A stretch of 64,000 nucleotides of DNA, taken from positions 488,324 to 552,323 of the forward strand of contig CBDCSK010000013.1 in NCBI GenBank assembly GCA_965221605.1. The letters are read 5' to 3'. The position numbers and the translations under genes are program-made. Origin of the DNA: Aldehydirespirator sp965221605 (GTDB lineage Bacteria > Actinomycetota > Acidimicrobiia > Acidimicrobiales > Aldehydirespiratoraceae). Position 1 is the stretch's first letter. Every line of letters starts with the position of its first letter. The notes beneath the pieces are model-generated. The model saw only the letters and a program-made list of their open reading frames with translations, did no database searches and had not been told where the DNA came from. Positions 38,431 to 46,508 of this stretch are shown piece by piece.

Positions 38431-39279
38431 ATGACCGTTGGCATCGTGACCGACAGCTCATGCGATCTGAGCAATGAGGAACTCGGCGGGCTCGACGTCG
38501 AGATCGTCCCGCTGTTCATCCGTTTCGGGACCGACGAGTTCGTGGACCGCGAGCAGATCACCATCGAGGACTTCTACCGGCGGATGGCAACCGTCGACGA
38601 GCTGCCCCAGACCGCGGCGCCACCGCCCGGGCGCTTCGAGCAGGCCTTCACCCGCTTCCTGGACGCAGGCTGCGAGGCGGTGGTGTGCATCAACCTGTCG
38701 TCGGCGATCTCGGCCACGATGCAGTCGGCGGTGCAGGCCGCCGACTCGATCCGCGCCGAGCGCAGCGATGCCGACATCAGGGTCCTGGACAGCAAGTCGG
38801 TGACCGCCGGGCTCGGAACGCTGGTGTTGCAGGCCGCCGGCATGGCGGCCGCGGGCGACAACGCCGACACCATCGAGGCGTTCGTGGCCGACGCCTCGGC
38901 CCGCACCCATCTGTTCGGCACGCTCGACACGCTCGAGAATCTCCGCAAGGGCGGGCGCATCGGCGGCGCGCAGGCGATGCTCGGCTCGATGCTGTCGATC
39001 AAGCCCATAGTTGACATCTCCAGCGGCGAGGTCGAGGAGGCGGCCAAGCAGCGCACCCGCCGCAAGGCGCTGGGTTGGCTGCGCGACACGGTGCAAGCCG
39101 CCCAACCGGTGGAGCACCTCGCGGTCATGCACGGGGAGGCTGCCGACGTGGGCGACTTCTGCGACATGCTGGCCGCGGTCCACAGCGGCACCATCCGGGT
39201 ATCCAAGGTCGGACCGGTGGTGGGCGCGCACGCCGGGCAGGGAGTGCTCGGCATGGCCTACCAGGTCCCCGCCACCTGA
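38431..39279 (+). CDS. DegV family fatty-acid-binding protein
   Basis: 282 aa. IVTDSSCDLSNEE at the N-terminus, TAAPPPGRFEQAF, LGTLVLQAAGMA, LDTLENLRKGGRIGGAQA and IKPIVDISSG are DegV hallmarks. These proteins bind fatty acids, often as FakB subunits that present the chain to a kinase; no fakA is in the window. ATG 38431 follows an AGGA (38421-38424). Confidence 0.92.
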   Translation: MTVGIVTDSSCDLSNEELGGLDVEIVPLFIRFGTDEFVDREQITIEDFYRRMATVDELPQTAAPPPGRFEQAFTRFLDAGCEAVVCINLSSAISATMQSAVQAADSIRAERSDADIRVLDSKSVTAGLGTLVLQAAGMAAAGDNADTIEAFVADASARTHLFGTLDTLENLRKGGRIGGAQAMLGSMLSIKPIVDISSGEVEEAAKQRTRRKALGWLRDTVQAAQPVEHLAVMHGEAADVGDFCDMLAAVHSGTIRVSKVGPVVGAHAGQGVLGMAYQVPAT

Positions 39280-39319
39280 CCGACGGAGGCTCCAGACCGC
39301 AAGCCGCAGGGACCCGAAG

Positions 39320-39916
39320 ATTCGCAACAGTCTCGACGACGCCAGACTCACCAAGGCTGCACAGGCCGGAGACCGGCGTGCCCTCGAAGAGTTGCTGCGG
39401 CACCACCAAGGCCAGGTCCACGCCATCTGCCGGCGTCTCGCGGGCAACGATGCCGACGGGCAGGACGCCACCCAGGAAGCCCTCATCGCCATCGTTAGGG
39501 GACTCCCCCGCTTCGGCGGCAAGGCCAAGTTCTCGACCTGGGCCTACCGGGTGGCCACCAACGCAGCCCTCGACGAACTGCGCCGGCGGGGCCGCCGTCC
39601 GGTACCGGCGACGGTCGAGGCCGAGGACCGCCCGGCCACGGCATCCGCCGGCGACGATCCGGCTGCGGTGGCAGTGCGCCTCGACCTCGACGCGGCCCTG
39701 GCCCAGCTGCCCGAGGAGTTCCGGGCACCGGTCGTGCTCAGGGATGTGGCCGGATGCGACTACGCCGAGATCGGGCAGATCCTGCGGATACCGCCGGGCA
39801 CGGTGAGGTCCCGGATCGCGCGGGGCCGGGCCCGGCTGGCCGAAGCGATGAGCGCCAACGGCGGGAACCGCCACTACACCCCGCAACGTCGTAACGACGA
39901 GGCAAGCGAACCATGA
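39320..39916 (+). CDS. ECF-type RNA polymerase sigma factor (SigM-like); start uncertain
   Basis: About 198 aa. Region 2 (ALEELLRHHQGQVHAIC to STWAYRVATNAALDELRRRG) and region 4 (LPEEFRAPVVLRDVAGCDYA, RIPPGTVRSRIARGRARL) are intact. No ATG, GTG or TTG lies in frame between position 39013, inside degV, and the conserved LTKAAQAGD. An ATT at 39320 with AGGGA seven bases before it would give the normal N-terminus and is used here provisionally. The stop overlaps the anti-sigma start (ATGA). Synteny with the mycobacterial sigM locus supports the assignment. Confidence 0.8.
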   Translation: MRNSLDDARLTKAAQAGDRRALEELLRHHQGQVHAICRRLAGNDADGQDATQEALIAIVRGLPRFGGKAKFSTWAYRVATNAALDELRRRGRRPVPATVEAEDRPATASAGDDPAAVAVRLDLDAALAQLPEEFRAPVVLRDVAGCDYAEIGQILRIPPGTVRSRIARGRARLAEAMSANGGNRHYTPQRRNDEASEP

Positions 39917-40986
39917 GTGACGAACGGCTCCACGACGACGAGTTGGCCTCGGCCTATCTCGACGGTGAGGCGACCCCCGCCGAGATCGCCGAGGTCGAGG
40001 CGAGCGACGCCCTGCTGGCCCGCGTGGAGGAGCTCCGGGCGGTCCGTGATGCGGTGGCCGAGCCGGTCGTGCCGCTCTCCGTGGATCGTCGGGACGACTT
40101 GATCGGAGCGGCCCTCGGGGTGGCCGACGCCGAGGCCGCAGCCCGCATGGAGGCCAAGGTCGTGCCCCTGCAGCGGCCCCAGCGCCTGCTGCTCGCAATG
40201 GCGGCTGCGGTCATCGTGCTGGCGGCCGTCGTCGGGACTGGCCTGATCGCCAGCCGGGGCAGCGACGAGGCCGACACAGCCGCGAGCACGGACGAAGCCG
40301 TGGCCGGGATGGCAGCGGCGGACGCCGCGCCCGCGGCCGAAGAGGAGCCGATGCCCGAGATGGACATGGCGACCGCGGAGGAGGCCATGGCCGAGGAGCC
40401 CATGGCCGAGGAGCCCATGGCCGAAGAAGCACCCGCCGAGGAGACAGCGCCGGCCCCGGCGACCGTGGCGTCGGCGACCGCGGAGGTGCAAGCCGAGGTA
40501 ACCGACACAGAAGCGGAGGCGCTGGCCGACGAACTGGCGAGGCTGGCCGCGGACGAGGCTGCGGCCGCGCCGGCCGAGGCAGAGATGGCTGAAGATGCAC
40601 CGGCAGCGTCCACGACGACCGTAGCGGCGGCCACGATTACAACGGCCGCCGGAGCGGATGGCGACGTTGACTCCCCGACGGAGCAAGTCGTGGACCTGGG
40701 GACGCTTGAGTCCCTCGAGTCGCTCTTCGAGGACATCGGAGCGAGTTGGTCTGCCGCCCTGGAGGATGGGGCGATGGCCGATTCCGGAGCATGCGCCGGG
40801 GCAGTGCAGGAGCAGGTACTCGCGTTGAGCGCCGAGACGGCTCGATCCTTCGTAGCCACAGTGGGCAACGAGGATCCCGTCACCTTCGACGCCGGATTCG
40901 CACGCCGGGACGACGGCGCTGCGGTCATCGTGTACGCGGCCTCACCCGACTGCGAGATCGGAGTCCACGAACTGCCGAGCCCCTGA
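39913..40986 (+). CDS. Putative membrane-anchored anti-sigma factor
   Basis: 357 aa, translationally coupled to the sigma gene. The cytosolic N-terminus (DDELASAYLDGEATPAEIAEVE) resembles anti-sigma domains but lacks the zinc-binding HxxxCxxC. One membrane helix spans residues ~94-115 (LLLAMAAAVIVLAAVVGTGLI), then a Glu/Ala-rich stalk with MAEEP repeated, and a C-terminal extracytoplasmic domain with two cysteines (DSGACAGAV, SPDCEIGV). It likely holds the sigma factor at the membrane (inference from family and position). Confidence 0.72.
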   Translation: MSDERLHDDELASAYLDGEATPAEIAEVEASDALLARVEELRAVRDAVAEPVVPLSVDRRDDLIGAALGVADAEAAARMEAKVVPLQRPQRLLLAMAAAVIVLAAVVGTGLIASRGSDEADTAASTDEAVAGMAAADAAPAAEEEPMPEMDMATAEEAMAEEPMAEEPMAEEAPAEETAPAPATVASATAEVQAEVTDTEAEALADELARLAADEAAAAPAEAEMAEDAPAASTTTVAAATITTAAGADGDVDSPTEQVVDLGTLESLESLFEDIGASWSAALEDGAMADSGACAGAVQEQVLALSAETARSFVATVGNEDPVTFDAGFARRDDGAAVIVYAASPDCEIGVHELPSP

Positions 40987-41036
40987 CGGCCCACGCCAAC
41001 AGGCCCCGAACGGGTCGCCGGTAGGCTGCAACTCCT

Positions 41037-41606
41037 ATGGCCGATACCGAGTCCACCGGCCGCGAGCGGCCTGCCAGAGGCCGAGCGACTAGGCGAGCGA
41101 ATCCGGCCCATACGGGCGAGGCCGTGGCCCGAGCGGCCCGTGAGCGCAGCGAACAAGAGCGGGAAACACCGCCCCTCAGCGCGAGCGGCTCCCACCCAAC
41201 CGAGCGGCCGACACTGAGCCTGTGGTCCGACGACTGGCCGGCCACTCTTGCTGACAAGATCGTCGAGATCGTGGACGCGGTTCGCGTCCAGACCACCGAC
41301 CGGGTCGTGCTCCTGCTGCGGGCCGTGGTCTATTGCCTGGTCGCGGCGGTCGCGGCCATCGCCATCGTCGTCCTCGTCACGATCGCGGCCATACGGGTGG
41401 CCGACGCGTACCTGCCCATAGGAGCCGGGGTCGGTTCGGCCACGTGGGCCGCCCACGGATTCGTCGGATTGCTGGTGTCGATCATCGGGCTGGGCTTCTG
41501 GCGGGCCCGGGCGGGTTCAGCCAAGCCCCTGTACGCGGCCTTGATCCTGGACACGGCCATCGTGGTGGGCGTTGCCTTCTACGGTGTGATCGTCGCGGTC
41601 ACCTGA
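41037..41606 (+). CDS. Membrane protein of unknown function carrying a repeat-derived N-terminus
   Basis: 189 aa. Residues ~60-189 contain a conserved-looking soluble helix (DKIVEIVDAVRVQTTDRV) and three hydrophobic segments (VYCLVAAVAAIAIVVLVTI, GFVGLLVSIIGLGFW, LILDTAIVVGVAFYGVIVAV). Residues ~15-46 are encoded by copy C of the dispersed repeat (41077-41176), read in frame (GEAVARAARERSEQERE). The true start could be the ATG at 41037 or a later codon downstream of the repeat. No family recognised. Confidence 0.6.
   Translation: MADTESTGRERPARGRATRRANPAHTGEAVARAARERSEQERETPPLSASGSHPTERPTLSLWSDDWPATLADKIVEIVDAVRVQTTDRVVLLLRAVVYCLVAAVAAIAIVVLVTIAAIRVADAYLPIGAGVGSATWAAHGFVGLLVSIIGLGFWRARAGSAKPLYAALILDTAIVVGVAFYGVIVAVT
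41077..41176 (+). repeat. Dispersed ~100-bp repeat, copy C, inside a coding frame
   Basis: Matches copy A over most of its length (AGGCCGAGCG through GAACAAGAGCGGGAAACACC) with small indels. It keeps the downstream membrane-protein frame open. Confidence 0.85.
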
Positions 41607-41648
41607 GACGACGCCGACTGGTACCAACGAGGAAGGACCCTGACTGAG

Positions 41649-42635
41649 ATGAGCCTCGACGGCCGCGCCGACCACCCGGTAGACGTAGCGATAATCGGCT
41701 CCGGCCCGGCCGGGCTCACCGCAGCCATATACACCGCCCGGGCCAACCTGGAGCCCGTGGTGCTCGAAGGCGAGCCGAGTTCGACCAGCGACCAGCCGGG
41801 CGGCCAGCTGATGCTGACCACCGACGTCGAGAACTATCCCGGCTTCCCCGAGGGCGTCATGGGACCCGAGTTGATGCAGCGCTTCCGGGAGCAGGCCATC
41901 CGGTTCGGGGCTCAGGTCCACACCGTGAAGGCGTCCCGGGTGGACTTCTCGTCCCAGCCCCACCGCATCTGGACGGACGACCCCGACGCGTCCGAGCCGA
42001 CCCTGCGAGCCTGGACGGTGATCGTGTCCACCGGAGCCCAGTCTCTCATGCTGGGACTCGACCGGGAGATCGAGCTGGTGGGTCACGGTCTGTCCACCTG
42101 CGCAACCTGTGACGGCTTCTTCTTCCGCGGCCAGCACATCGCGGTGGTCGGGGGAGGCGACTCCGCAATGGAGGAATCGACCTTCCTGACCCGGTTCGCC
42201 TCCAAGGTCACCGTCATCCACCGCCGTGACGCCTTGAGAGCCTCGAAGATCATGCAGCAGCGGGCCTTCGACAACGAGCGGATCGAGTTCATGTGGAACA
42301 CCGTCGTCGAGGAGTACATGGGCGAGCCTGCACTGACCGGCCTGCGCGTCCGCGACACGGTCACCGGCGAGACATCGATTCTGGACGTGACCGGCTGCTT
42401 CATCGCCATCGGCCACTCTCCCAACACCGGCCTCTTCGAGGGCCAGCTTGAGATGAAGGACAACGGCTATCTGGTCACCCAACCGAACTCCACCCGGACC
42501 GCCGTTGAGGGCGTCTTCGCGTGCGGGGACGTTCAGGACGACTACTACCGTCAGGCAGTGACCGCCGCCGGCACCGGATGCATGGCGGCCATCGAAGCCG
42601 AGCGGTACCTGGAGAGCCACCCGCAGATAGGGTGA
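41649..42635 (+). CDS. trxB: Thioredoxin reductase
   Basis: 328 aa flavoenzyme passing NADPH electrons to thioredoxin. FAD site IIGSGPAGLTAAIY, redox CATC (Cys151/Cys154), NADP-binding VVGGGDSAMEE, and the C-terminal GVFACGDVQDDYYRQAVTAAGTG are present. trxA follows after 60 bp, as in mycobacteria. Confidence 0.95.
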   Translation: MSLDGRADHPVDVAIIGSGPAGLTAAIYTARANLEPVVLEGEPSSTSDQPGGQLMLTTDVENYPGFPEGVMGPELMQRFREQAIRFGAQVHTVKASRVDFSSQPHRIWTDDPDASEPTLRAWTVIVSTGAQSLMLGLDREIELVGHGLSTCATCDGFFFRGQHIAVVGGGDSAMEESTFLTRFASKVTVIHRRDALRASKIMQQRAFDNERIEFMWNTVVEEYMGEPALTGLRVRDTVTGETSILDVTGCFIAIGHSPNTGLFEGQLEMKDNGYLVTQPNSTRTAVEGVFACGDVQDDYYRQAVTAAGTGCMAAIEAERYLESHPQIG

Positions 42636-42695
42636 CCGCCCGCACTGTGCCGAGCGACGCGGCGCTCGGGTGGAACGACATAAAGGACATCTTCA

Positions 42696-43022
42696 ATGGC
42701 GCAGTCAACCATCACTCTCAGCGACACGACCTTCGACGAGGAGATCAAGGGCGCGTCCACGCCCGTCCTCGTGGACTTCTGGGCCGAATGGTGCGGACCC
42801 TGCAAGGTGATCGCGCCCATCCTGGACGAGATCGCGTCCGAACAGGAGGGCAAGCTGACGGTGGCCAAGCTCAACGTGGACGACGCTCCCGATGTTGCAC
42901 GGCGGTTCGGGGTCATGAGCATCCCCACCCTGATCCTCTTCAATGACGGCGAGCCGGCCAAGCGAGTGGTTGGAGCCAAGCCGAAGGCGGCCCTGCTGGA
43001 CGAACTTGCCGAGTACCTCTGA
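42696..43022 (+). CDS. trxA: Thioredoxin
   Basis: 108 aa with the WCGPCK active site (Cys33/Cys36), the buried Asp in VLVDFWAEW, and the cis-Pro in MSIPTLILF. AAAGGA precedes the ATG. Partner of the trxB directly upstream. Confidence 0.95.
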   Translation: MAQSTITLSDTTFDEEIKGASTPVLVDFWAEWCGPCKVIAPILDEIASEQEGKLTVAKLNVDDAPDVARRFGVMSIPTLILFNDGEPAKRVVGAKPKAALLDELAEYL

Positions 43023-43030
43023 CCGCGGAA

Positions 43031-44020
43031 GTGGCCCACTCCCCCGGCGCCGGGGTGCTGCCGTTACGGCGCGGTGATTCTGGTGAGGCCGTCCGCGACC
43101 TCCAGGAGAGGCTGGCGCTGATCGGGTACAGCACCGGCGGCGACCATTACGAGTTCGGAGCGGCCACCGAGGCTTCCCTCCGTCAGTTCCAGAGTGACCG
43201 TGGCCTGGTGGTCGACGGCATCTGCGGACCGCATTCCTGGAACGCTCTTGTCGAGGCCGATCACCGGCTCGGGGACCGGCTCCTCTACTACCGGGCACCG
43301 ATGATGCGCGGTGATGATGTGGCCGAGTTGCAACGTCGCCTCGGTCAACTCGGCTTCGACGCGTATTGGGTCGACGGGATCCTGGGGCCGAGGACGCAGA
43401 CTGCAATCCGGCAGTTCCAGCAGAACGCAGGCCTTCCCGACGACGGCGTCGTGGGGAGATCCACCGTCGAGGCCCTCGAGCGGCTCGCACGGCGGACCGC
43501 GGCCGAAGTCACCATCGCTGAGGTGCGTGAGCACGAGCGTCTCCGGCACCAGCCCAGCAGCGTGGAGGGCAGGCGCGTGGTTGTCGGCGACACCGGCGAA
43601 CTCCCGGTGATCGCGCAGGCTGTAGCTCGCCGCCTGCGCCACGTCGGCGCCGAGGTGTTGTCGTTCAGCACCCCGGACCTGAGCCACCAGGCTCGAACTG
43701 CCAACCAATGGAACGGTGACATCTATCTCGGCGTGACGCTGGCCGTCGACAGCTTCGGGTTCTTCTATTTCGCCACCCGGGGATTCGAGTCGGTGGGAGG
43801 GCGGGCCTTGGCGCAGCGGTGCTCGGCGGCGCTCGCTCCTCTGCTCCCGGAGCCCATTCCGGCCACAGCAATGCGACTGCCCATTCTTCGAGAGACCAAG
43901 ATGCCGGCTGTGTGGTGCCGCCTCGGTCCCGGCACGACGGTGGTCCCCCGGACTCCGCACGTCGCCCAAGGCCTCACCCGAGCCGTGACCGACTGGTGCC
44001 TCGATCCTGGATTACATTGA
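43031..44020 (+). CDS. CwlM-like protein: two peptidoglycan-binding domains plus degenerate amidase domain
   Basis: 329 aa, no signal peptide. Two PG_binding_1 repeats (residues ~10-75 with LPLRRGDSGEAVRDLQERL; ~85-155 with DDVAELQRRLGQLGF) precede an Amidase_3-like domain (~175-325). The zinc-ligand positions look lost: the usual DPGHGG-type strand reads VVVGDTGE, the IHAN-type strand reads YLGVTLAVD, and the final catalytic E reads VWCRLG. In Mycobacterium the trxA-adjacent homologue CwlM acts in the cytoplasm as a regulator of MurA, so a non-enzymatic role is plausible here. GTG start, 9 bases after trxA. Confidence 0.78.
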   Translation: MAHSPGAGVLPLRRGDSGEAVRDLQERLALIGYSTGGDHYEFGAATEASLRQFQSDRGLVVDGICGPHSWNALVEADHRLGDRLLYYRAPMMRGDDVAELQRRLGQLGFDAYWVDGILGPRTQTAIRQFQQNAGLPDDGVVGRSTVEALERLARRTAAEVTIAEVREHERLRHQPSSVEGRRVVVGDTGELPVIAQAVARRLRHVGAEVLSFSTPDLSHQARTANQWNGDIYLGVTLAVDSFGFFYFATRGFESVGGRALAQRCSAALAPLLPEPIPATAMRLPILRETKMPAVWCRLGPGTTVVPRTPHVAQGLTRAVTDWCLDPGLH

Positions 44021-44046
44021 AATAACTGTAATATCAGTCACAACCA

Positions 44047-44916
44047 TCATGTGATCAGGTGATAGATGCGTTCCAGATCGGACAGGCCGCTGAACTGGAT
44101 CGTGATCCTGCCCTTGCGCTTGCCCAGCTTGACCGAGACCCGGGTGTCGAGCCTTGTGGACAGGAGGTCCTCCAACTCGAGAATGCCGGCCTGAACCTCG
44201 CCCGAGGCGGGCGTCCCGCTGTCGATGGACGGAGCGGCGACCGGCTCCGGGCCGGCTGCCTGGATCTCCGCGACCCTCCGTTCGGTCTCCCGCACCGTCA
44301 GATTGTCACGCACGATGTCTTCGGCCAGAGCCTGTCGAGACTCCTCGTCCTCCAAGGCGAGCAGCGCCCGGCCGTGTCCGGCTGAGAGACGGCCCTCCAC
44401 AACGAGACGCTGCACCGAGGGAGCCAGGTTCAACAACCGGACCGTGTTGGCGACTGCGGAACGGGAGCGGCCCACCCGTGAGGCGACCTCCTCCTGCGTC
44501 AAGCCGAAATCGTCCATCAACTGCCGGTAGGCCGCGGCCTCTTCAAGGGCGTTCAGATCCTGGCGGTGTACATTCTCAACCACCGCGGCCTCGAGCGATC
44601 CCTTGTCATCAGCGGAGCGCACCAAGGTCGGGATGCTCCTGAGGCCGGCCCGCTGGGCAGCACGCCAACGACGCTCTCCTGCGATAATTTCATATCCTTC
44701 AACTGCTTTCCGAACAATGATCGGTTGTATCACCCCGACTTCGGAAATCGACTCGGCCAGCGCGGCCAGAGACTCCTCGTCGAACCGGTCCCTCGGCTGA
44801 TAGGGATTGGGCACGATATGGACGATGTCTATGTCCTGGAAAGCCGATTCGGTCTTGTCGGGCTCAGCCGGGATCAAGGCCCCGAGCCCCCTCCCTAGGC
44901 CACTACGGCGTGCCAC
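44047..44916 (-). CDS. parB: Chromosome partitioning protein ParB
   Basis: 289 aa CTP-dependent clamp that loads at parS. Shows ALIPAE near the N-terminus, the CTPase/arginine patch GERRWRAAQRAG, ENVHRQDLNALEEA, the HTH region LTQEEVASRVGRSRSAVAN and a C-terminal dimerisation part. GTG start lies 14 bases inside the parA 3' end. Confidence 0.95.
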   Translation of the reverse strand: MARRSGLGRGLGALIPAEPDKTESAFQDIDIVHIVPNPYQPRDRFDEESLAALAESISEVGVIQPIIVRKAVEGYEIIAGERRWRAAQRAGLRSIPTLVRSADDKGSLEAAVVENVHRQDLNALEEAAAYRQLMDDFGLTQEEVASRVGRSRSAVANTVRLLNLAPSVQRLVVEGRLSAGHGRALLALEDEESRQALAEDIVRDNLTVRETERRVAEIQAAGPEPVAAPSIDSGTPASGEVQAGILELEDLLSTRLDTRVSVKLGKRKGRITIQFSGLSDLERIYHLIT

Positions 44917-45691
44917 GGAGCACCTCCTTTGCCAGGGCGCGATATGCCATCGCGCCCTTTGATGAAGAATCGTAGAGAGTGATCGGTTGGCCGAACGACG
45001 GTGCCTCGCTCAACCGCACTGTGCGGGGTATCACCTGCCAGCAGACCTTGTCGCCGTAGTGGGCCCGCACCTCCCGAGCGACGTCCCGCGACAGGTTGGT
45101 GCGTGCGTCATACATCGTCAGCACCACCTTCGTGAGCTCCAGGTCCGGGTTGAGGCTGCGTTGGACCATCCCGATGTTCTGGACGAGCTGCGTAAGCCCT
45201 TCGAGCGCGAAATACTCCGTCTGGATGGGGACCATCACCTCATCGGCTGCGCTCAGCCCATTGATGGTGAGCAGACCGAGCGAGGGCGGGCAGTCGATCA
45301 TAATGATGTCGTACTCCCCCACGGCTCCAGAAATCGCCTGCCTGAGCTGGCTTTCTCTGCTGAGGGCAGGCACCAGTTCGATCTCTGCGCCGGCCAGGTC
45401 AAGACTGGACGGCACGATGTGCAGGCCCTTGATCATCGTGGGCTCCACGATCTCGTCAAGTTCGATGTCCTGCAGGAGGACCTCATAGATCGAGGCATCC
45501 AGACCCCGCGGATCCAGCCCGAGACTGGTTGTGGCGTTCGCTTGGGGATCAAGGTCGACCACCAGTGTCTTGAGTCCGCGCTCGGCAAAGCAGGCCGCGA
45601 GACTGACCGTCGTGGTTGTCTTGCCTACCCCGCCCTTCTGGTTGGCAACGGCAAAGACTCGAGCGCGAGCGTCCGTCCGCTGCTGTGCCAT
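44903..45691 (-). CDS. parA: Chromosome partitioning ATPase ParA (Soj)
   Basis: 262 aa deviant Walker A ATPase: VANQKGGVGKTTTTVSL, VDLDPQANATTSLG and IDCPPSLGLLTIN. It moves ParB-parS complexes. ATG 45691 (MAQQRTDAR) gives the normal N-terminus; an earlier in-frame ATG at 45757 would add 22 residues. A parS-like site lies just upstream. Confidence 0.94.
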   Translation of the reverse strand: MAQQRTDARARVFAVANQKGGVGKTTTTVSLAACFAERGLKTLVVDLDPQANATTSLGLDPRGLDASIYEVLLQDIELDEIVEPTMIKGLHIVPSSLDLAGAEIELVPALSRESQLRQAISGAVGEYDIIMIDCPPSLGLLTINGLSAADEVMVPIQTEYFALEGLTQLVQNIGMVQRSLNPDLELTKVVLTMYDARTNLSRDVAREVRAHYGDKVCWQVIPRTVRLSEAPSFGQPITLYDSSSKGAMAYRALAKEVLRGTP

Positions 45692-45765
45692 CCCCACGAC
45701 GAGGACTCCCTTCGCCTGTTTGTCCACCACCGTGACATACGGTTTTTGGACAGTCAAGGACTCGG

Positions 45766-45800
45766 ATGGGCCGGATTCGCGGGCCTCCTCGCTCGGCCTC
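45766..45800 (-). repeat. Fragment of the dispersed repeat (copy D)
   Basis: 35 bp matching the left end of copy C with four mismatches (AGGCCGAGCG, then GCGAATCCGGCCCAT). Located between rsmG and parA, next to parS. Confidence 0.65.
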
Positions 45801-45804
45801 CTAT

Positions 45805-45820
45805 TGTTTCATGTGAAACT
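45805..45820. promoter_or_regulatory. parS centromere-like site
   Basis: The 16-mer TGTTTCATGTGAAACT agrees with the bacterial parS consensus TGTTTCACGTGAAACA at 14 of 16 positions and keeps the GTTTCA/TGAAAC arms. It lies between rsmG and parA, close to the origin, as expected for a ParB loading site. Confidence 0.85.
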
Positions 45821-46498
45821 TCAGAGTTGCTGCGATTCCTCCGGGCTCAGAGGGCTCCGGTGTCGCGCAGCCCGACGGCGGGGGAGACCTGATGGGGCCG
45901 GTCTGACTCGTGTGATCGAGATGAAGTCGCCGTGCTGCGTTGACCACTGACCGGACAGCTCGCAACCGGTTCGGGTCCTGAGAGGCATTCCTTCCCATTG
46001 GCGTTTCGTCTCCGCCGATACCGACACAACCAGTGACCCGCCCACCCGCAACAACGGCAGGCCGCACTCAGCCAGCTCCGAAATCGGACCGAACAGGCGA
46101 GAGACCATTCCATCGAAGGCCTCGCGGGCCTCGCGGCGGCTGGCGATGTCCTCCACGAGGGCGTGCTCAACCAAGACTCGGCCTGTCAAGCCTGCCGCAA
46201 CGACGGCACGAACCGCCATGTCACAGCGGCGTTCGTTGGCCTCGACAAGGGTCCAGCGCGATGCCGGAAGTTCCAAGGCCAAGAGCACTCCGACCAAGCC
46301 TGCACCCGCCCCGCAGTCGACGAACTCACCATCGGGCGTGTCCCGCCAGGCATCCAGAATGAATCCCGCGGAATGAAGGCGCAACGCATCAAGAGATGAG
46401 CGCCCCATGGCGCCGGCGGCGCGCGCCGGCTCCCATGCCTCGTCCAGACGCCTCAGGAGTCCCGGATCGATCTGGGCGAGAGGGCACGGCGCGGGCAT
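45821..46498 (-). CDS. rsmG: 16S rRNA (guanine527-N7)-methyltransferase RsmG (GidB)
   Basis: 225 aa. The SAM motif EFVDCGAGAGLVGVLLALELP and LVEANERRCD, plus SRLFGPISELAECGLPLL, place it in RsmG, although the sequence is divergent. ATG at 46498; a start at 46561 would overlap jag. Conserved position between parA and jag. Confidence 0.85.
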   Translation of the reverse strand: MPAPCPLAQIDPGLLRRLDEAWEPARAAGAMGRSSLDALRLHSAGFILDAWRDTPDGEFVDCGAGAGLVGVLLALELPASRWTLVEANERRCDMAVRAVVAAGLTGRVLVEHALVEDIASRREAREAFDGMVSRLFGPISELAECGLPLLRVGGSLVVSVSAETKRQWEGMPLRTRTGCELSGQWSTQHGDFISITRVRPAPSGLPRRRAARHRSPLSPEESQQL

Positions 46499-46508
46499 CG
46501 CGCTCGCT

